Of a stretch of 64,000 nucleotides of DNA, positions 19,750 to 28,500 are shown piece after piece. The stretch covers positions 98,042 to 162,041 of the forward strand of contig NZ_JAMHIV010000027.1 of assembly GCF_023897065.1 (NCBI RefSeq), in the 5' to 3' direction. The stretch comes from Crossiella sp. SN42 (GTDB taxonomy: Bacteria; Actinomycetota; Actinomycetes; Mycobacteriales; Pseudonocardiaceae). A model generated the notes under the pieces. It made no database searches. It worked only from the letters and a program-made list of their open reading frames with translations, and was not told the DNA's origin. Both the position numbers and the translations under genes were made by a program. The number at the start of each line of letters is the position of its first letter. Positions within the stretch are counted from its first letter, which is position 1.

Positions 19750-22380
19750 TCAGGCGTTGGCCATCCGGTTCTTGCGGGCTGCCGGCAGGTGCTCGGCGAC
19801 GGCCTTGGAGATCAGCAGCGGCTCGGCCACCCGCTGCCCCTGGTACGCCACGTAGTTCGCGGCCACGCCGTACCCGCCGAACGGCTTGTTGCCGTCGTCG
19901 GTGTCCAGCACGGTCAGGTTCACCGACACGATGTGCCGCTTGCCCAGTGCCGCGACCACGTCGGGCGCGTCGCCGTAGACCATCGCCCCCATCGCCCGCT
20001 CGTTGACCGTGGGGTGGTTGGCGAAGGCGCGCAGCTGCTGGGTGTTCTGGTAGATCACCACGTTGAAGATCGGGGCGAAGGTCTCCTCGATCGGCATCTT
20101 CTTGTTGTAGGGCCGCACCAGGACCGCGGGCTCCAGGTGCCGGGAGCGGAAGTCCAGCCGCCCGCCGGCCACGATGTGCTCGCGGTTGAGCCGCAGGTAG
20201 TCCGCGGCCGCCTCGATCGCGGTCTCGTAGTACAGCGGGCCGTAGTCCGCGCCGGGGTCGGTGTAGCTGCCGTAGCGCAGCTCGGAGACCCGCTTGGTGA
20301 GCTGGTCCACGAAGGCGTCGGCCTCGTTGGCGTGCACCAGGAACACGTCGGGGGCGAAGCAGTCCTGGCCGGAGTTGAGCATCCGGATGCGCACCGCGTC
20401 GGTGACCGCGAGGTCGATGTCCGCGCCCTCGGTCACGATGAACGGGTTCACGCCCTGGCCGAAGAACAGCAGCATCTGGTCATCGCGCAGCTCGGCGCGG
20501 ACCAGCTCGGCGTTCTGGTACGCGCCGGTGAACACCAGCACGTCCGCCTCGGCCACCGGCACCTCGACGAACTGCCGCTGGCTCAACGTGGTCAGCTCGA
20601 TGTTGTCCAGCTTGTGCACCGGCGCGAGCAGCTCGTGCAGCCGCTTGGTGGTGCCGGTGACCTGGCTGGACGGCCGGAAGATGATCTCGTCGGTGTACAG
20701 CGACGGGATCAGCGTGTAGAGCACGTAGGAGTAGAACAACACGTTGGAGGACATGAAGACCGCCATCTTCGGCACCCGGCCGGGGCGGTAGGCCGAGACC
20801 TCCGACAGCGCGCCCTCCAGCGCGCTCAGCCCGGCCTCGACCTCGTCGAGCACGGCCTTGTGGTTGGAGATCTCGGTCAGCACGTCGATCAGCGGCTGCG
20901 GGTCGCTGCGGATGAACTCGGCCACCGCGCGCAGGGCGGCCAGCCGCTGCGGGTGCGGCACCGCGGCCAGGTCGGTGAGCCGGGTCAGGTCGGGCTTTCC
21001 GTTGTTGTTCAACGGGAACTCGGTGACCACCAGCACCTGGTTGGGCTGCTCGTAGGAGGGCAGCAGCGCGCAGATCTTCTCCCGCCAGTAGCGGGCCTCG
21101 CGCAGTTCCGGGTCGGCCACCACGAACACCAGCTGGCTGCCCCGGCGCTCGTCGTCCAGCGCGACCACCTTGACCGGCGCGCCGGCCTCCTCGGCCTTGC
21201 GCGCCAAGGCTTCCGGGTAGAGCGTGTGGCCCATCCGGTGCACCGCGTACTTGCGCCCCACCACGTAGAGGTTGCCCTCGGCGTCGGTGTAGCCGATGTC
21301 GTTGGTGCGGTAGACGTCCTCGGTGTGCTCGGTGACCGAGCCGTCCGCGGCCAGGTAGCCGGTGAGCTGGCCCGGCGAGCTGACCAGGATCTCGCCGATC
21401 TCGCCCGGTGGGACCGCGTTGCCGTCCTCGTCCAGGATCCGCACCACCACCCCGTCCAGCGGCTGGCCGCAGCCGACCGCGTTGCCGGGGGCGGCCAGCG
21501 CGATGTTGCCGACCTCGGTGCTGCCGTAGCCGTCCAGCAGGGGCTGGCCGGTGGCCGCGATGAACTTCTCCGCCAGCGCGCGGTCCAGCGGCGCGCCGCC
21601 CACGCACCACATCCGCACGTCCCGCAGGCTCGCCGCCGACTCCGGCCTGCGCTCCACCAGCTTCAACATGGTGTGGTAGGTCGCGGGGGTCGCGTCCACC
21701 ACGGTCGCCCGGTAGCGCCCCGCCATGTCGACCGCGTGGTCCAGGCGGGCGTACGGCGCCACGATCAGCGAGCAGCGGGCCACCCACCACAGCAGCACGA
21801 GCGAGAGCCCGTACTGGTGGGAGAAGGGCAGCAGCGGCATGAGGACGTCGGCCTCGGTGTAGTTCATCCGCTGCTGGGTGCGCTCGATGTTGCCCAGGAA
21901 CGAACGACCGGAGCGGACGATGCCCTTGGGCTCGCCGGTGGTGCCCGAGGACCAGGCGATCAGCGCGTCCGGCCGGGTGAACCAGTCCACAAAGGACAGT
22001 GAGCCGCCGAGCGCGGGGATCGACTGCGCCTCTTCCAGCAACCCGTCCAGGCTGATCACGTGGTCGGGGTCCAGCACCGTCAGGTCCTTGCTGACCTCAG
22101 GGCGCACCAGCGCCCAGCCCGCCCTGGCGAAGGCGGTGATGCGCGCGGTCTCCTCCGGCGTCTGCCGGTGGTCCACCAGCACGATCGAGGTGTCCAGGTG
22201 CACCAGGGCCAGGAGCACGGTGACGTACCCGGCCGAGTTGTCCGCCTTGAGGATCACCCGGCTGCCTGGACACAGCCCTCGTGCGCGCAGCGCCGCGGCC
22301 ACCCGCAGCGCGTCCTGCTCGACCTCTGCCGCCGATCGCACGGAGTTCGCTGTCACCAACCTGGCTGCCACAGGTTCCAC
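19750..22380 (-). CDS. Adenylation domain fused to an aldehyde dehydrogenase (putative acyl-activating reductase)
   Basis: 876-aa two-domain protein. Residues 1-470 are an ANL adenylate-forming domain: SSGTTGEPKG (144-153), GYGSTE (284-289), YRTNDIGYTDAEG, GRKYAVHRMG and the A10 lysine in NNNGKPD. A linker of about 60 residues has no carrier-protein Ser motif. Residues about 535-860 are an ALDH domain with Cys674 in LNSGQDC, EETFAPIF and NKPFGGYG. The usual general-base element ELGGK is replaced by FFGQG, as expected of CoA-acylating ALDHs. The protein may activate an acid as acyl-AMP or acyl-CoA and reduce it to an aldehyde, like LuxE plus LuxC in one chain. GTG at 22380 has GGGAG seven bases upstream. 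Substrate and direction are unknown. Confidence 0.82.
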   Translation of the reverse strand: MEPVAARLVTANSVRSAAEVEQDALRVAAALRARGLCPGSRVILKADNSAGYVTVLLALVHLDTSIVLVDHRQTPEETARITAFARAGWALVRPEVSKDLTVLDPDHVISLDGLLEEAQSIPALGGSLSFVDWFTRPDALIAWSSGTTGEPKGIVRSGRSFLGNIERTQQRMNYTEADVLMPLLPFSHQYGLSLVLLWWVARCSLIVAPYARLDHAVDMAGRYRATVVDATPATYHTMLKLVERRPESAASLRDVRMWCVGGAPLDRALAEKFIAATGQPLLDGYGSTEVGNIALAAPGNAVGCGQPLDGVVVRILDEDGNAVPPGEIGEILVSSPGQLTGYLAADGSVTEHTEDVYRTNDIGYTDAEGNLYVVGRKYAVHRMGHTLYPEALARKAEEAGAPVKVVALDDERRGSQLVFVVADPELREARYWREKICALLPSYEQPNQVLVVTEFPLNNNGKPDLTRLTDLAAVPHPQRLAALRAVAEFIRSDPQPLIDVLTEISNHKAVLDEVEAGLSALEGALSEVSAYRPGRVPKMAVFMSSNVLFYSYVLYTLIPSLYTDEIIFRPSSQVTGTTKRLHELLAPVHKLDNIELTTLSQRQFVEVPVAEADVLVFTGAYQNAELVRAELRDDQMLLFFGQGVNPFIVTEGADIDLAVTDAVRIRMLNSGQDCFAPDVFLVHANEADAFVDQLTKRVSELRYGSYTDPGADYGPLYYETAIEAAADYLRLNREHIVAGGRLDFRSRHLEPAVLVRPYNKKMPIEETFAPIFNVVIYQNTQQLRAFANHPTVNERAMGAMVYGDAPDVVAALGKRHIVSVNLTVLDTDDGNKPFGGYGVAANYVAYQGQRVAEPLLISKAVAEHLPAARKNRMANA

Positions 22381-23432
22381 CGCTGGTCTCCCACCCCTCG
22401 CCCGGTTTACCCCGGCGTGGCCGCGTCCGTACCCGGAGTACGGACACGCGCGATTGCCTACCGGAGTGTCAATGCGTTACTTTTGATCACGTTGTGTGTC
22501 GGCCCGCTGACGGTGGGTTCCCACCCGGGTCAGCAACCCCAGTTCCTCGTGACCCGCCACCGGTCACGGTTCCGAGCCATCAATTCCAGCATTGGTCGGA
22601 ACACCCACTCAAATTACCGGGGGACCGTCGCGTTTCGACAATGAGAACTTTCTGACGTTCTTCCGGCTGGATAAAACTTCCTGAAGCAAGTACCGGCGCG
22701 AGGGCCCCGCGACCGTCCGCACTCGATCGGCGCCTGAGGTACCGCTCGATGGAGGCAGTCCGCCACCCGCGTCTGCGGAGAACCGCCATACCCGTCCTGA
22801 TCTGCCCCGATCACCGGACGTCCGGCCCGCTGGGCCGCCCGGACCGGCAGACCGGCGTTGACGGGGCAGGCTCGTCCTACCTAGTCCGGTTCACGTCGGG
22901 ACTAAGCCGTACAGCCCATTAAGCACCCGGCTGAACGGATCAGTCAACCCCGTTCGCGTGTCCCGGAGAGTGTGCAATGCGACCCGCTGACACACATCGC
23001 GTTAACTCCGGCAAACCTTTCCCTCGCCCTTGCGACCGACACGAAGTCTATTATTGAACAGACGACCGAATTCCCCGCTTTTCCGGGAAAAGACGTCAAG
23101 CCTGTGCAAAGTGTGTCGGCGAATAGCCCACTGCCGGGCGGAAGAACGTGAACCCGCCACCGGCCCCGCGCGGCCTCCTCGGACCGGGCCCCCGGCGGCG
23201 CGCACCGGGCTGACCAGGCGCCTCCCACCTGCACGGAAGCGCGGACACCGCGGGCCGGGCGACCGGCGGCCCGGGGACTGCACGGACGAGGCTGGAAGTC
23301 CAGCGGCGGCACCGCTGTGGATCAGCGAAGTGAGAGTCGGGCACGTTGCGCCCGCGGGCCCGCAAGGCGGTCGAAGCGGACGCGCCGGGGTACGAGATGT
23401 CGATGCGGGCGCGGGATCGGCCCTGGCATAGG
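22381..23432. other. Gene-poor 1.05-kb stretch between the KAS operon and the lanthipeptide locus
   Basis: Several short open frames exist on both strands, but none has a ribosome-binding site, a recognisable motif or the strong third-position GC bias of its neighbours. The leftward promoter of the adenylation-ALDH operon must lie here. Parts are less GC-rich than the flanks (around 22,570-22,690 and 23,030-23,110). A small peptide gene could be hidden here; I could not support one. Confidence 0.5.
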
Positions 23433-23471
23433 TCGGGGGATGCTCCCGGTCGCGGCGAGAGCATCCCCCGA
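23433..23471 (-). terminator. Hairpin terminator of the lanthipeptide operon
   Basis: Perfect 13-bp stem TCGGGGGATGCTC / GAGCATCCCCCGA (23433-23445 and 23459-23471) with a 13-base loop, 23 bases after the stop codon of the precursor gene. Confidence 0.8.
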
Positions 23472-23494
23472 TGGCACACACGGTGTGCGGTGGA

Positions 23495-23599
23495 TCACCA
23501 GCAGATCAGCAGACTCAGGGTGCTGATCAGGCCCATGCCGAGCTCGGCAGAGCCGTCGACCTCGGCAGGTTCGATGGCCTGCAGGTCAAGAACGTCCAT
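23495..23599 (-). CDS. Class III lanthipeptide precursor (labionin type)
   Basis: 34-aa peptide. The leader begins MDVLDLQAIEP, which carries the LDLQ-type recognition motif of class III leaders, continues with an acidic stretch, and is followed by a short hydrophobic core LISTLSLLICW. Ser26, Ser29 and Cys33 give the pattern S-x2-S-x3-C, which forms one labionin (or a lanthionine plus dehydroalanine). The start has an excellent ribosome-binding site (GGGAGGTGA, seven bases before ATG at 23599) and lies eight bases after the LanKC stop, on the same strand. The C-terminal Trp is exposed after the ring. Leader cleavage site and export route are unknown. Confidence 0.88.
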   Translation of the reverse strand: MDVLDLQAIEPAEVDGSAELGMGLISTLSLLICW

Positions 23600-23607
23600 C
23601 CGGGTTG

Positions 23608-26163
23608 TCACCTCCCCTCGCGCACTCGGCCGAACAGGGGCAACGCCCCGGTGGCCACGGTGTGCAGCGCGAGCAGCACACCCGCCGATCCGGTGGCGAG
23701 ATCGTGGGACAGCCGCAGCAGCGCGTCGCCGGGGAAGGCCAGGCCGCCGCCGTGCGGCACCGCGTGCCAGGCCAGCCTGCTGACGTGCCGGTGCAGCGCG
23801 GCGTCCAGCTGATCGGAGTCGACCTCGGGCAGGCCGCGGAGCGCGGCGAGCGCGCAGACCAGCCCGGCCCGGCCGGTGAACAGCCCGCTGTGCACGGTGA
23901 ACTCGGCTTCCAGCGCCCTGCGCACCGAGGGCAGCGCGCCGAGGAACACCGGGTCCGGCCGCCGCCGCAACAGCTCGGCCATGGCGATGGCGATGCCCGC
24001 GGTGCCCGCGGCCAGATAGGGCAGCAGCTTGCGGCCCGCGCGCACGTGCAGCGCGCCGGCGGCGGTCAGCTCGGCGTGCTGGAGGTCCCGGTGCAGCGCG
24101 GTGCCCGCCGCGTCCAGCAGCCGGTCCGGGCCGCCCTCGGCGTGCGCGTGGCTGAGGAACAGCGCCGCGCCCGCGCCGCCGCGGCTGAGCCCCGGCAGCC
24201 CGAACGGGACCGCCTCCACCCCGGCGAGCACCCGGCCCGCCACCCGGTCGGCGAGGTCCAGACCCCATTCGGTGAGCCAGCTCCGGCCGACCGTGCGGCC
24301 CAGGTGCAGCAGGGTCAGCCCGATGCCGGAGAGACCTTCGTACAGGTCCGCGCCCGCGCAGGCCTCGGTGCTCGCGGCGGCCCGCTCTACCAGCTCCAGC
24401 GCGGTCCCGGTGTGCCCGAACTCGGCCAGCACCAGCGCGATGCCGTGCCGTCCGGCGAACAGGCCGGGCCGGCCCGCGCCGCGCCGGATCAGCGCGCGCA
24501 GCAGCCAGTCCTCGAACTCGGGGAAGCGCCCGCAACCGCTGGTGTGCAAGGCGTGCAGCACCCCGGCCGCGCCGTGCGCCAGGCCGAGCCCGTCCTCGGC
24601 GAACTGGGCGATGTCACCCGGGAAGAGCCGGTCGCTGCGCTGCGGGGTGGCCGAGGCCAGGATCGCCGCGGTGATCCGCTCGCGCAGCCGGTCCAGGTCA
24701 GCCGGTCCGGTCGGGAACATCGGCGGCACCGCCTCCGCGGCCTCCGGCGGCGGCACCGAGCCCGCGCAGAGCCGGTCGAGGATGGGCCGCACGTACTCCG
24801 GCGGCACCGGGAACCGGGCCAGCACGGCCGCGCACAGCGAGCGGACCTTGCCGGGTGCCAAGGCGCACAACGAGTTCAGCGGCAGGAACAGCGCGAGCCG
24901 GAGCGCGGCCAGCGCGTAGTGGTCCACGTCGAAGCCGCCGACGCCGGGCGGCGCGGTGTAGCCGGGCGCGCCCAGCGGCGGCCGGGTCGCCGCGTCCACC
25001 GGTGCGGCCAGCTCGAAGTCCAGCAGGGTCACCCGGCCGTCCGGGCCGACCATCACGTTGTTCGGGTGCAGGTCGCCGAAGACCACGCCACGCTCGTGCA
25101 GCGCGGCCACCGCGGCGGTGACCTTGTCCACGATCTCCAGCGCCCACCGGGTGTACGAGGCCACCTCGGCCTCGTCCGCGGCCGCCCCGGCCAGCGGGTA
25201 GCGGCGGACCAGCTCGGTGGCCAGCGGCACGCCCTCGACGTGGCTGAGCGCGAGGAACTCGTGCTCCCAGCAGCGGAACCGGCCCAGCACCTCGGGCACG
25301 CCGGGCAGTCCGGCCAGCAGGGTGAGCATGTCGTGCTCGTTGGCCAGCCGGTGCACCGCGTCGTGGCCGTCGGTGTCCAGCCCGGCGTGCGGGCGGCCCT
25401 CCTTGAGCACCACGGTGCGCCCGGTCGCCGGCTCCTCGGCCAGGTAGACCCCGCCCGCGTTGGAGAAGTGCAGCGGGCGCAGCACCCGGTAGGGCAGCGC
25501 GGCCCTGGCCCGGCGACGGTCCAGGTGCGGTCGCAGCACCTCCGGGATGGCCACCCAGGACGGCGGGCTGAACCGGGGGCCGCGCTCATCCGGCACCAGG
25601 TTGCCCTCGGGGTCGGCCAGCGCGGGCACCAACTCGCCGCGCGCCGACTGGCAGTACCGCTCGGTGAAGGCGCCGTAGCGCACGTAGAGCGGGCCCTCGC
25701 CGAAGCGCAGGTCGTTGAGGATGTACGGGCCGGGCCGCCCGGCCAGCCGGGGGCCGAGCCTGCGCAGCTGACGGGTCAGCTCGGTCTCGTCGGCCGGGTA
25801 GAGCGTGATGAACTTGCCGCTGGAGCCGCGGGCGGCGTACTTGGCGTTGTGCGCGAGCACCGCGGCCCTGCTGTCCAGGAACTTGAACGGCACCCGGTGC
25901 AGCAGGCAGTCCTCGGCCACCGCCGCCAGCACCTCGGCCGCGCCGTCGGGGGTGGCCGAGACGTGGATCTTCCAGCCCTGCTCGGGCGTGGCCGCGCCCC
26001 TGGGGTGCAGCATCACCCAGGACTCCCGCCTGCTGCGCCGCCACTGCGGCGGCAGCGGCGCGCTGACCAGCGGGTACCGCTCGACCGCGGCGGTGCGGTG
26101 GGCCGGCGAGTCGTAGAAGTAGCGGTCGACGAAACAATACTTCTCATATTCGACTTCAATCAT
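23608..26163 (-). CDS. Class III lanthionine synthetase LanKC
   Basis: 851-aa trifunctional enzyme that dehydrates Ser and closes lanthionine or labionin rings. The N-terminal lyase-type region covers about residues 1-215. The Ser/Thr kinase-like domain covers about 225-480, with Lys254 (VVLKEG), the catalytic loop GVVFGDLHPNN (Asp364) and LLDFELA, in which DFG is DFE. The C-terminal LanC-like cyclase covers about 500-851 (LAHGAAGVLHALH, RHGIALVL, YEGLSGIGLTLL, GGAGAALFLSHA) without the zinc Cys-His-Gly motif, which separates class III from class IV. ATG at 26163 follows GGGGAGGTG. It is upstream of its own substrate gene; no transporter or protease gene is nearby. Confidence 0.93.
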   Translation of the reverse strand: MIEVEYEKYCFVDRYFYDSPAHRTAAVERYPLVSAPLPPQWRRSRRESWVMLHPRGAATPEQGWKIHVSATPDGAAEVLAAVAEDCLLHRVPFKFLDSRAAVLAHNAKYAARGSSGKFITLYPADETELTRQLRRLGPRLAGRPGPYILNDLRFGEGPLYVRYGAFTERYCQSARGELVPALADPEGNLVPDERGPRFSPPSWVAIPEVLRPHLDRRRARAALPYRVLRPLHFSNAGGVYLAEEPATGRTVVLKEGRPHAGLDTDGHDAVHRLANEHDMLTLLAGLPGVPEVLGRFRCWEHEFLALSHVEGVPLATELVRRYPLAGAAADEAEVASYTRWALEIVDKVTAAVAALHERGVVFGDLHPNNVMVGPDGRVTLLDFELAAPVDAATRPPLGAPGYTAPPGVGGFDVDHYALAALRLALFLPLNSLCALAPGKVRSLCAAVLARFPVPPEYVRPILDRLCAGSVPPPEAAEAVPPMFPTGPADLDRLRERITAAILASATPQRSDRLFPGDIAQFAEDGLGLAHGAAGVLHALHTSGCGRFPEFEDWLLRALIRRGAGRPGLFAGRHGIALVLAEFGHTGTALELVERAAASTEACAGADLYEGLSGIGLTLLHLGRTVGRSWLTEWGLDLADRVAGRVLAGVEAVPFGLPGLSRGGAGAALFLSHAHAEGGPDRLLDAAGTALHRDLQHAELTAAGALHVRAGRKLLPYLAAGTAGIAIAMAELLRRRPDPVFLGALPSVRRALEAEFTVHSGLFTGRAGLVCALAALRGLPEVDSDQLDAALHRHVSRLAWHAVPHGGGLAFPGDALLRLSHDLATGSAGVLLALHTVATGALPLFGRVREGR

Positions 26164-26181
26164 GCCGGCACACCTCCCCAG

Positions 26182-26215
26182 TTATTTCTAGATTTTCCCC
26201 TCGATCCAGAAATAA
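26182..26215 (-). promoter_or_regulatory. AT-rich dyad in the lanKC leader
   Basis: Arms TTATTTCTAGAT (26182-26193) and ATCCAGAAATAA (26204-26215) pair at 11 of 12 positions, and the remaining pair is a G-U wobble in the minus-strand RNA. The loop is 10 bases. It starts two bases upstream of the lanKC ribosome-binding site. It could be an operator, for example for the adjacent response regulator, or an RNA hairpin that affects translation. Confidence 0.55.
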
Positions 26216-26324
26216 ACCCTACCCCGCCGCAAATGTTTCTCAATAGCCCACGCGGTCTACCTTTTCCGCCACGAAAGTCGCGCACCCGTTCTGGCGTGCA
26301 ACTTTAGTCGCAAGCAATCCGTTG

Positions 26325-27002
26325 CTACTCGGGGGAAATCGAGACCAGCCCGGTCCGGTATGCGAAGATGGCCAGCTGAACACGATTGTCCAGGTCCAGC
26401 TTGGCCAGCACCCTGGTCACCCGGCTCTTGACCGAGGACTCGGTGGTGTCCAGCTTTTCCGCAATCGCGGCATTGGACCAACCGGTGGCCACCAACTTCA
26501 CCACATCGATCTCCCGCTCGCCAAGCAGGTCAATTCCCTTGGCGACCGCCGGATCGGGTTGCACCATCCGGTGCACGGTGTGCTCGATCAGGCGCAGGGT
26601 CACCGCGGGCGAGAGCATCGCATCGCCGCGGGAGACCACCCGGACCGCGTGCGCCAGCTCATCCGGCGAGGTGTCCTTGCGCAGGAACCCGCTCGCTCCG
26701 GCGGCCAGCGCGGAGTAGACGTGGAAGTCGGAGTCGAAGGTGGTCAGCATCAGCACCCTGGGCCGGGGCGCGGGCCCGGTCCACTCGCCGAGCAGCCGCC
26801 GGGTGGCCGCGATGCCGTCCAGCTCGGGCATCCGCACGTCCATCAGCACCACGTCGGGGCACAGCTCGGCCGCCCTGGCCAGCGCCGCGCCGCCGGTGGC
26901 CGCCTCGCCCACCACTTCCAGGTCCTCGCGCAGCGAGAGCAGGGTGGACAGCCCCGCCCTGACCACCGCGTCGTCGTCGACGAGCAGCAGGCGAATGGTC
27001 AC
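26325..27002 (-). CDS. NarL/LuxR-family response regulator
   Basis: 225-aa two-component response regulator. The receiver domain covers residues 1-125 with the acid pair Asp9-Asp10, phosphoacceptor Asp55 (VVLMDVRMPE), Thr in LMLTTFD and Lys in FLRKDTSPDEL. The LuxR-type helix-turn-helix covers about 157-220 (LGEREIDVVKLVATGWSNA, SSVKSRVTRVLAKL). The GTG start overlaps the histidine kinase stop (GTGA). It lies 161 bases upstream of lanKC on the same strand, so control of the lanthipeptide genes is likely but inferred. Confidence 0.93.
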   Translation of the reverse strand: MTIRLLLVDDDAVVRAGLSTLLSLREDLEVVGEAATGGAALARAAELCPDVVLMDVRMPELDGIAATRRLLGEWTGPAPRPRVLMLTTFDSDFHVYSALAAGASGFLRKDTSPDELAHAVRVVSRGDAMLSPAVTLRLIEHTVHRMVQPDPAVAKGIDLLGEREIDVVKLVATGWSNAAIAEKLDTTESSVKSRVTRVLAKLDLDNRVQLAIFAYRTGLVSISPE

Positions 27003-28194
27003 GAGGCGCTCCGCAGCGGGATCCGCGCGTCCACCACGTAACCGCCGTCCGGCGCGGCCGCCGAGCTCAGCTCACCGCCCAGCCTGGCCACCCTGGCCTG
27101 CATGCTGAGCAGGCCGAGCCCGCTGCCCGGCACCGAGGGCAGCCGGGCCGCCCTCGGCGGCTCGTTGACCACCCGCAGCCGCAGCGCGTCCGCCTCGGCG
27201 TCCACGCCCACCTCGATGCTCACCCTGGTCGGCGAGGCGTGCTTGACCACGTTGGTCAGCGCCTCCTGGAGCACCAGGAAGCCCTCCGCGCCGACCTCGC
27301 GGCTCATCGAGCGCGGCAGCTCGGCCACCGAGAACTCCACGTCGTTGCCCGCGTTGCGCACCGCCGAGGCCAGCCGGGTCACCCCCTCCGGCCCACAGTC
27401 GGCCCCTTCGGGCGCGTCGGCGATCCCGCGCAGCAGGTTCTGCAGCCGGACCATCTCGGTCATCGCCTGCCTGCTGGACTCGCGGATCTGGTTGGCCGCC
27501 AGCACCGCCTGCGGGTCCCGCCTGGCCAGCAGCTCCTCGAAGACGTGCGTCTGCACCGACAGCGCGCTGAGGTGGTTGCCCACCACGTCGTGCAGGTCCA
27601 GCGCGATCCGCTCGCGTTCGGCGCCCACCGCCGAGCGCACCTCGCGGGTGCGCCGCTCGCGCTGCCGGTGCACGCTGCGGCGCAGCGAGCCCACGTGCGC
27701 GGCGAAGCGGTGCTGGTGGCTGCCGATCAGGTAGGCCAGGCCCACCGCCAGCGCCGCCACCAGCCAGTCCGCCAGCTGGATCTGCGCGGTGTACATCAGG
27801 CTGACCACCACCGCGTGCGCGCCGCCCCAGCCGGCCACCACCCAGGCCACCCAGGGCCGGTGCCGCCGGGCGCCGTAGCGGCCCAGCGCGTGCGCGGCGA
27901 CGAACAGCGGGATCACCCCGGTCGCCTCCGGCGCGCCGATCGCCGCCCTGGCCAGCACCATCGCGCCCACGATCAGGAAGACCACCACCGGCCTGCGCCT
28001 GCGCAACAGCAGCGGCAGGGTCACCCCGTAGGCCGCCAGCGCCCCCGCGGCCAGCCGCCAGGGCTGCGCGGGCACCAGGAACAGCGCGAGCAGGTCCAGC
28101 GCCCCGAGCACTCCGACCAGGAGCACGTCAGGGGCTTTGCGCTTCGCGCCGCCCGCCCACACCGACAGCCGCCTCCCACTAGACGCCCGTGTCA
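26999..28194 (-). CDS. Sensor histidine kinase (HisKA_3 type)
   Basis: Membrane sensor kinase of the NarX/DesK-like HisKA_3 group, 398 aa from the start chosen. Five or six membrane helices fill the first 180 residues, with no large outer domain, so the signal is probably sensed in or at the membrane. The phospho-His box is ERIALDLHDVVGNHLSALS. The ATPase domain has LQEALTNVVKHA and GSGLGLLSMQARV. GTG at 28194 is chosen for its place just before the first helix; an upstream in-frame GTG at 28270 would add 25 residues and an extra hydrophobic stretch. It is coupled by a four-base overlap to its response regulator. Confidence 0.85.
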
Positions 28195-28500
28195 CCGTTC
28201 CGCCCACCACTCCCAGTAGGTAAATACCTGGCATGCATACCGCGCAACCAGCCAAAACAGAAGCCGTCACCTAAACGGCCCAATGCGTTTCCGGTCTCCG
28301 CGACTACCCATGCCGCCTTTCGGTCAGGGCTGATCAGCCCATTGGACTACTGCACACGCTGCCAACCGATCCATCGTCAGCCGCTGACTCCCGGGCAGCG
28401 CTGTTGGCGATCGGCTAACTCGGCGGATTTGTCGACTCCCAAAAAGCATCGTTCTGGGGCAACAGCGCGAACGGGTCACAATCGGGTCGTCCGTTCGGCG

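Noticed and set aside
18493..22002. A 1169-codon open frame on the plus strand
   Set aside because: It is antisense to the KAS and adenylation-ALDH genes, is rich in His, Arg, Gly and Val from mirrored GC codons, and has no family motif. The minus-strand genes have full active-site motifs and ribosome-binding sites.
23002..23481. Open frames of 100-160 codons in the gap beside the lanthipeptide genes
   Set aside because: No ribosome-binding site, no motif, overlapping frames on both strands, and one crosses the terminator hairpin.
23605..26307. A 900-codon plus-strand open frame opposite LanKC
   Set aside because: Low-complexity Arg/Gln/Gly/His sequence antisense to a clearly conserved enzyme.
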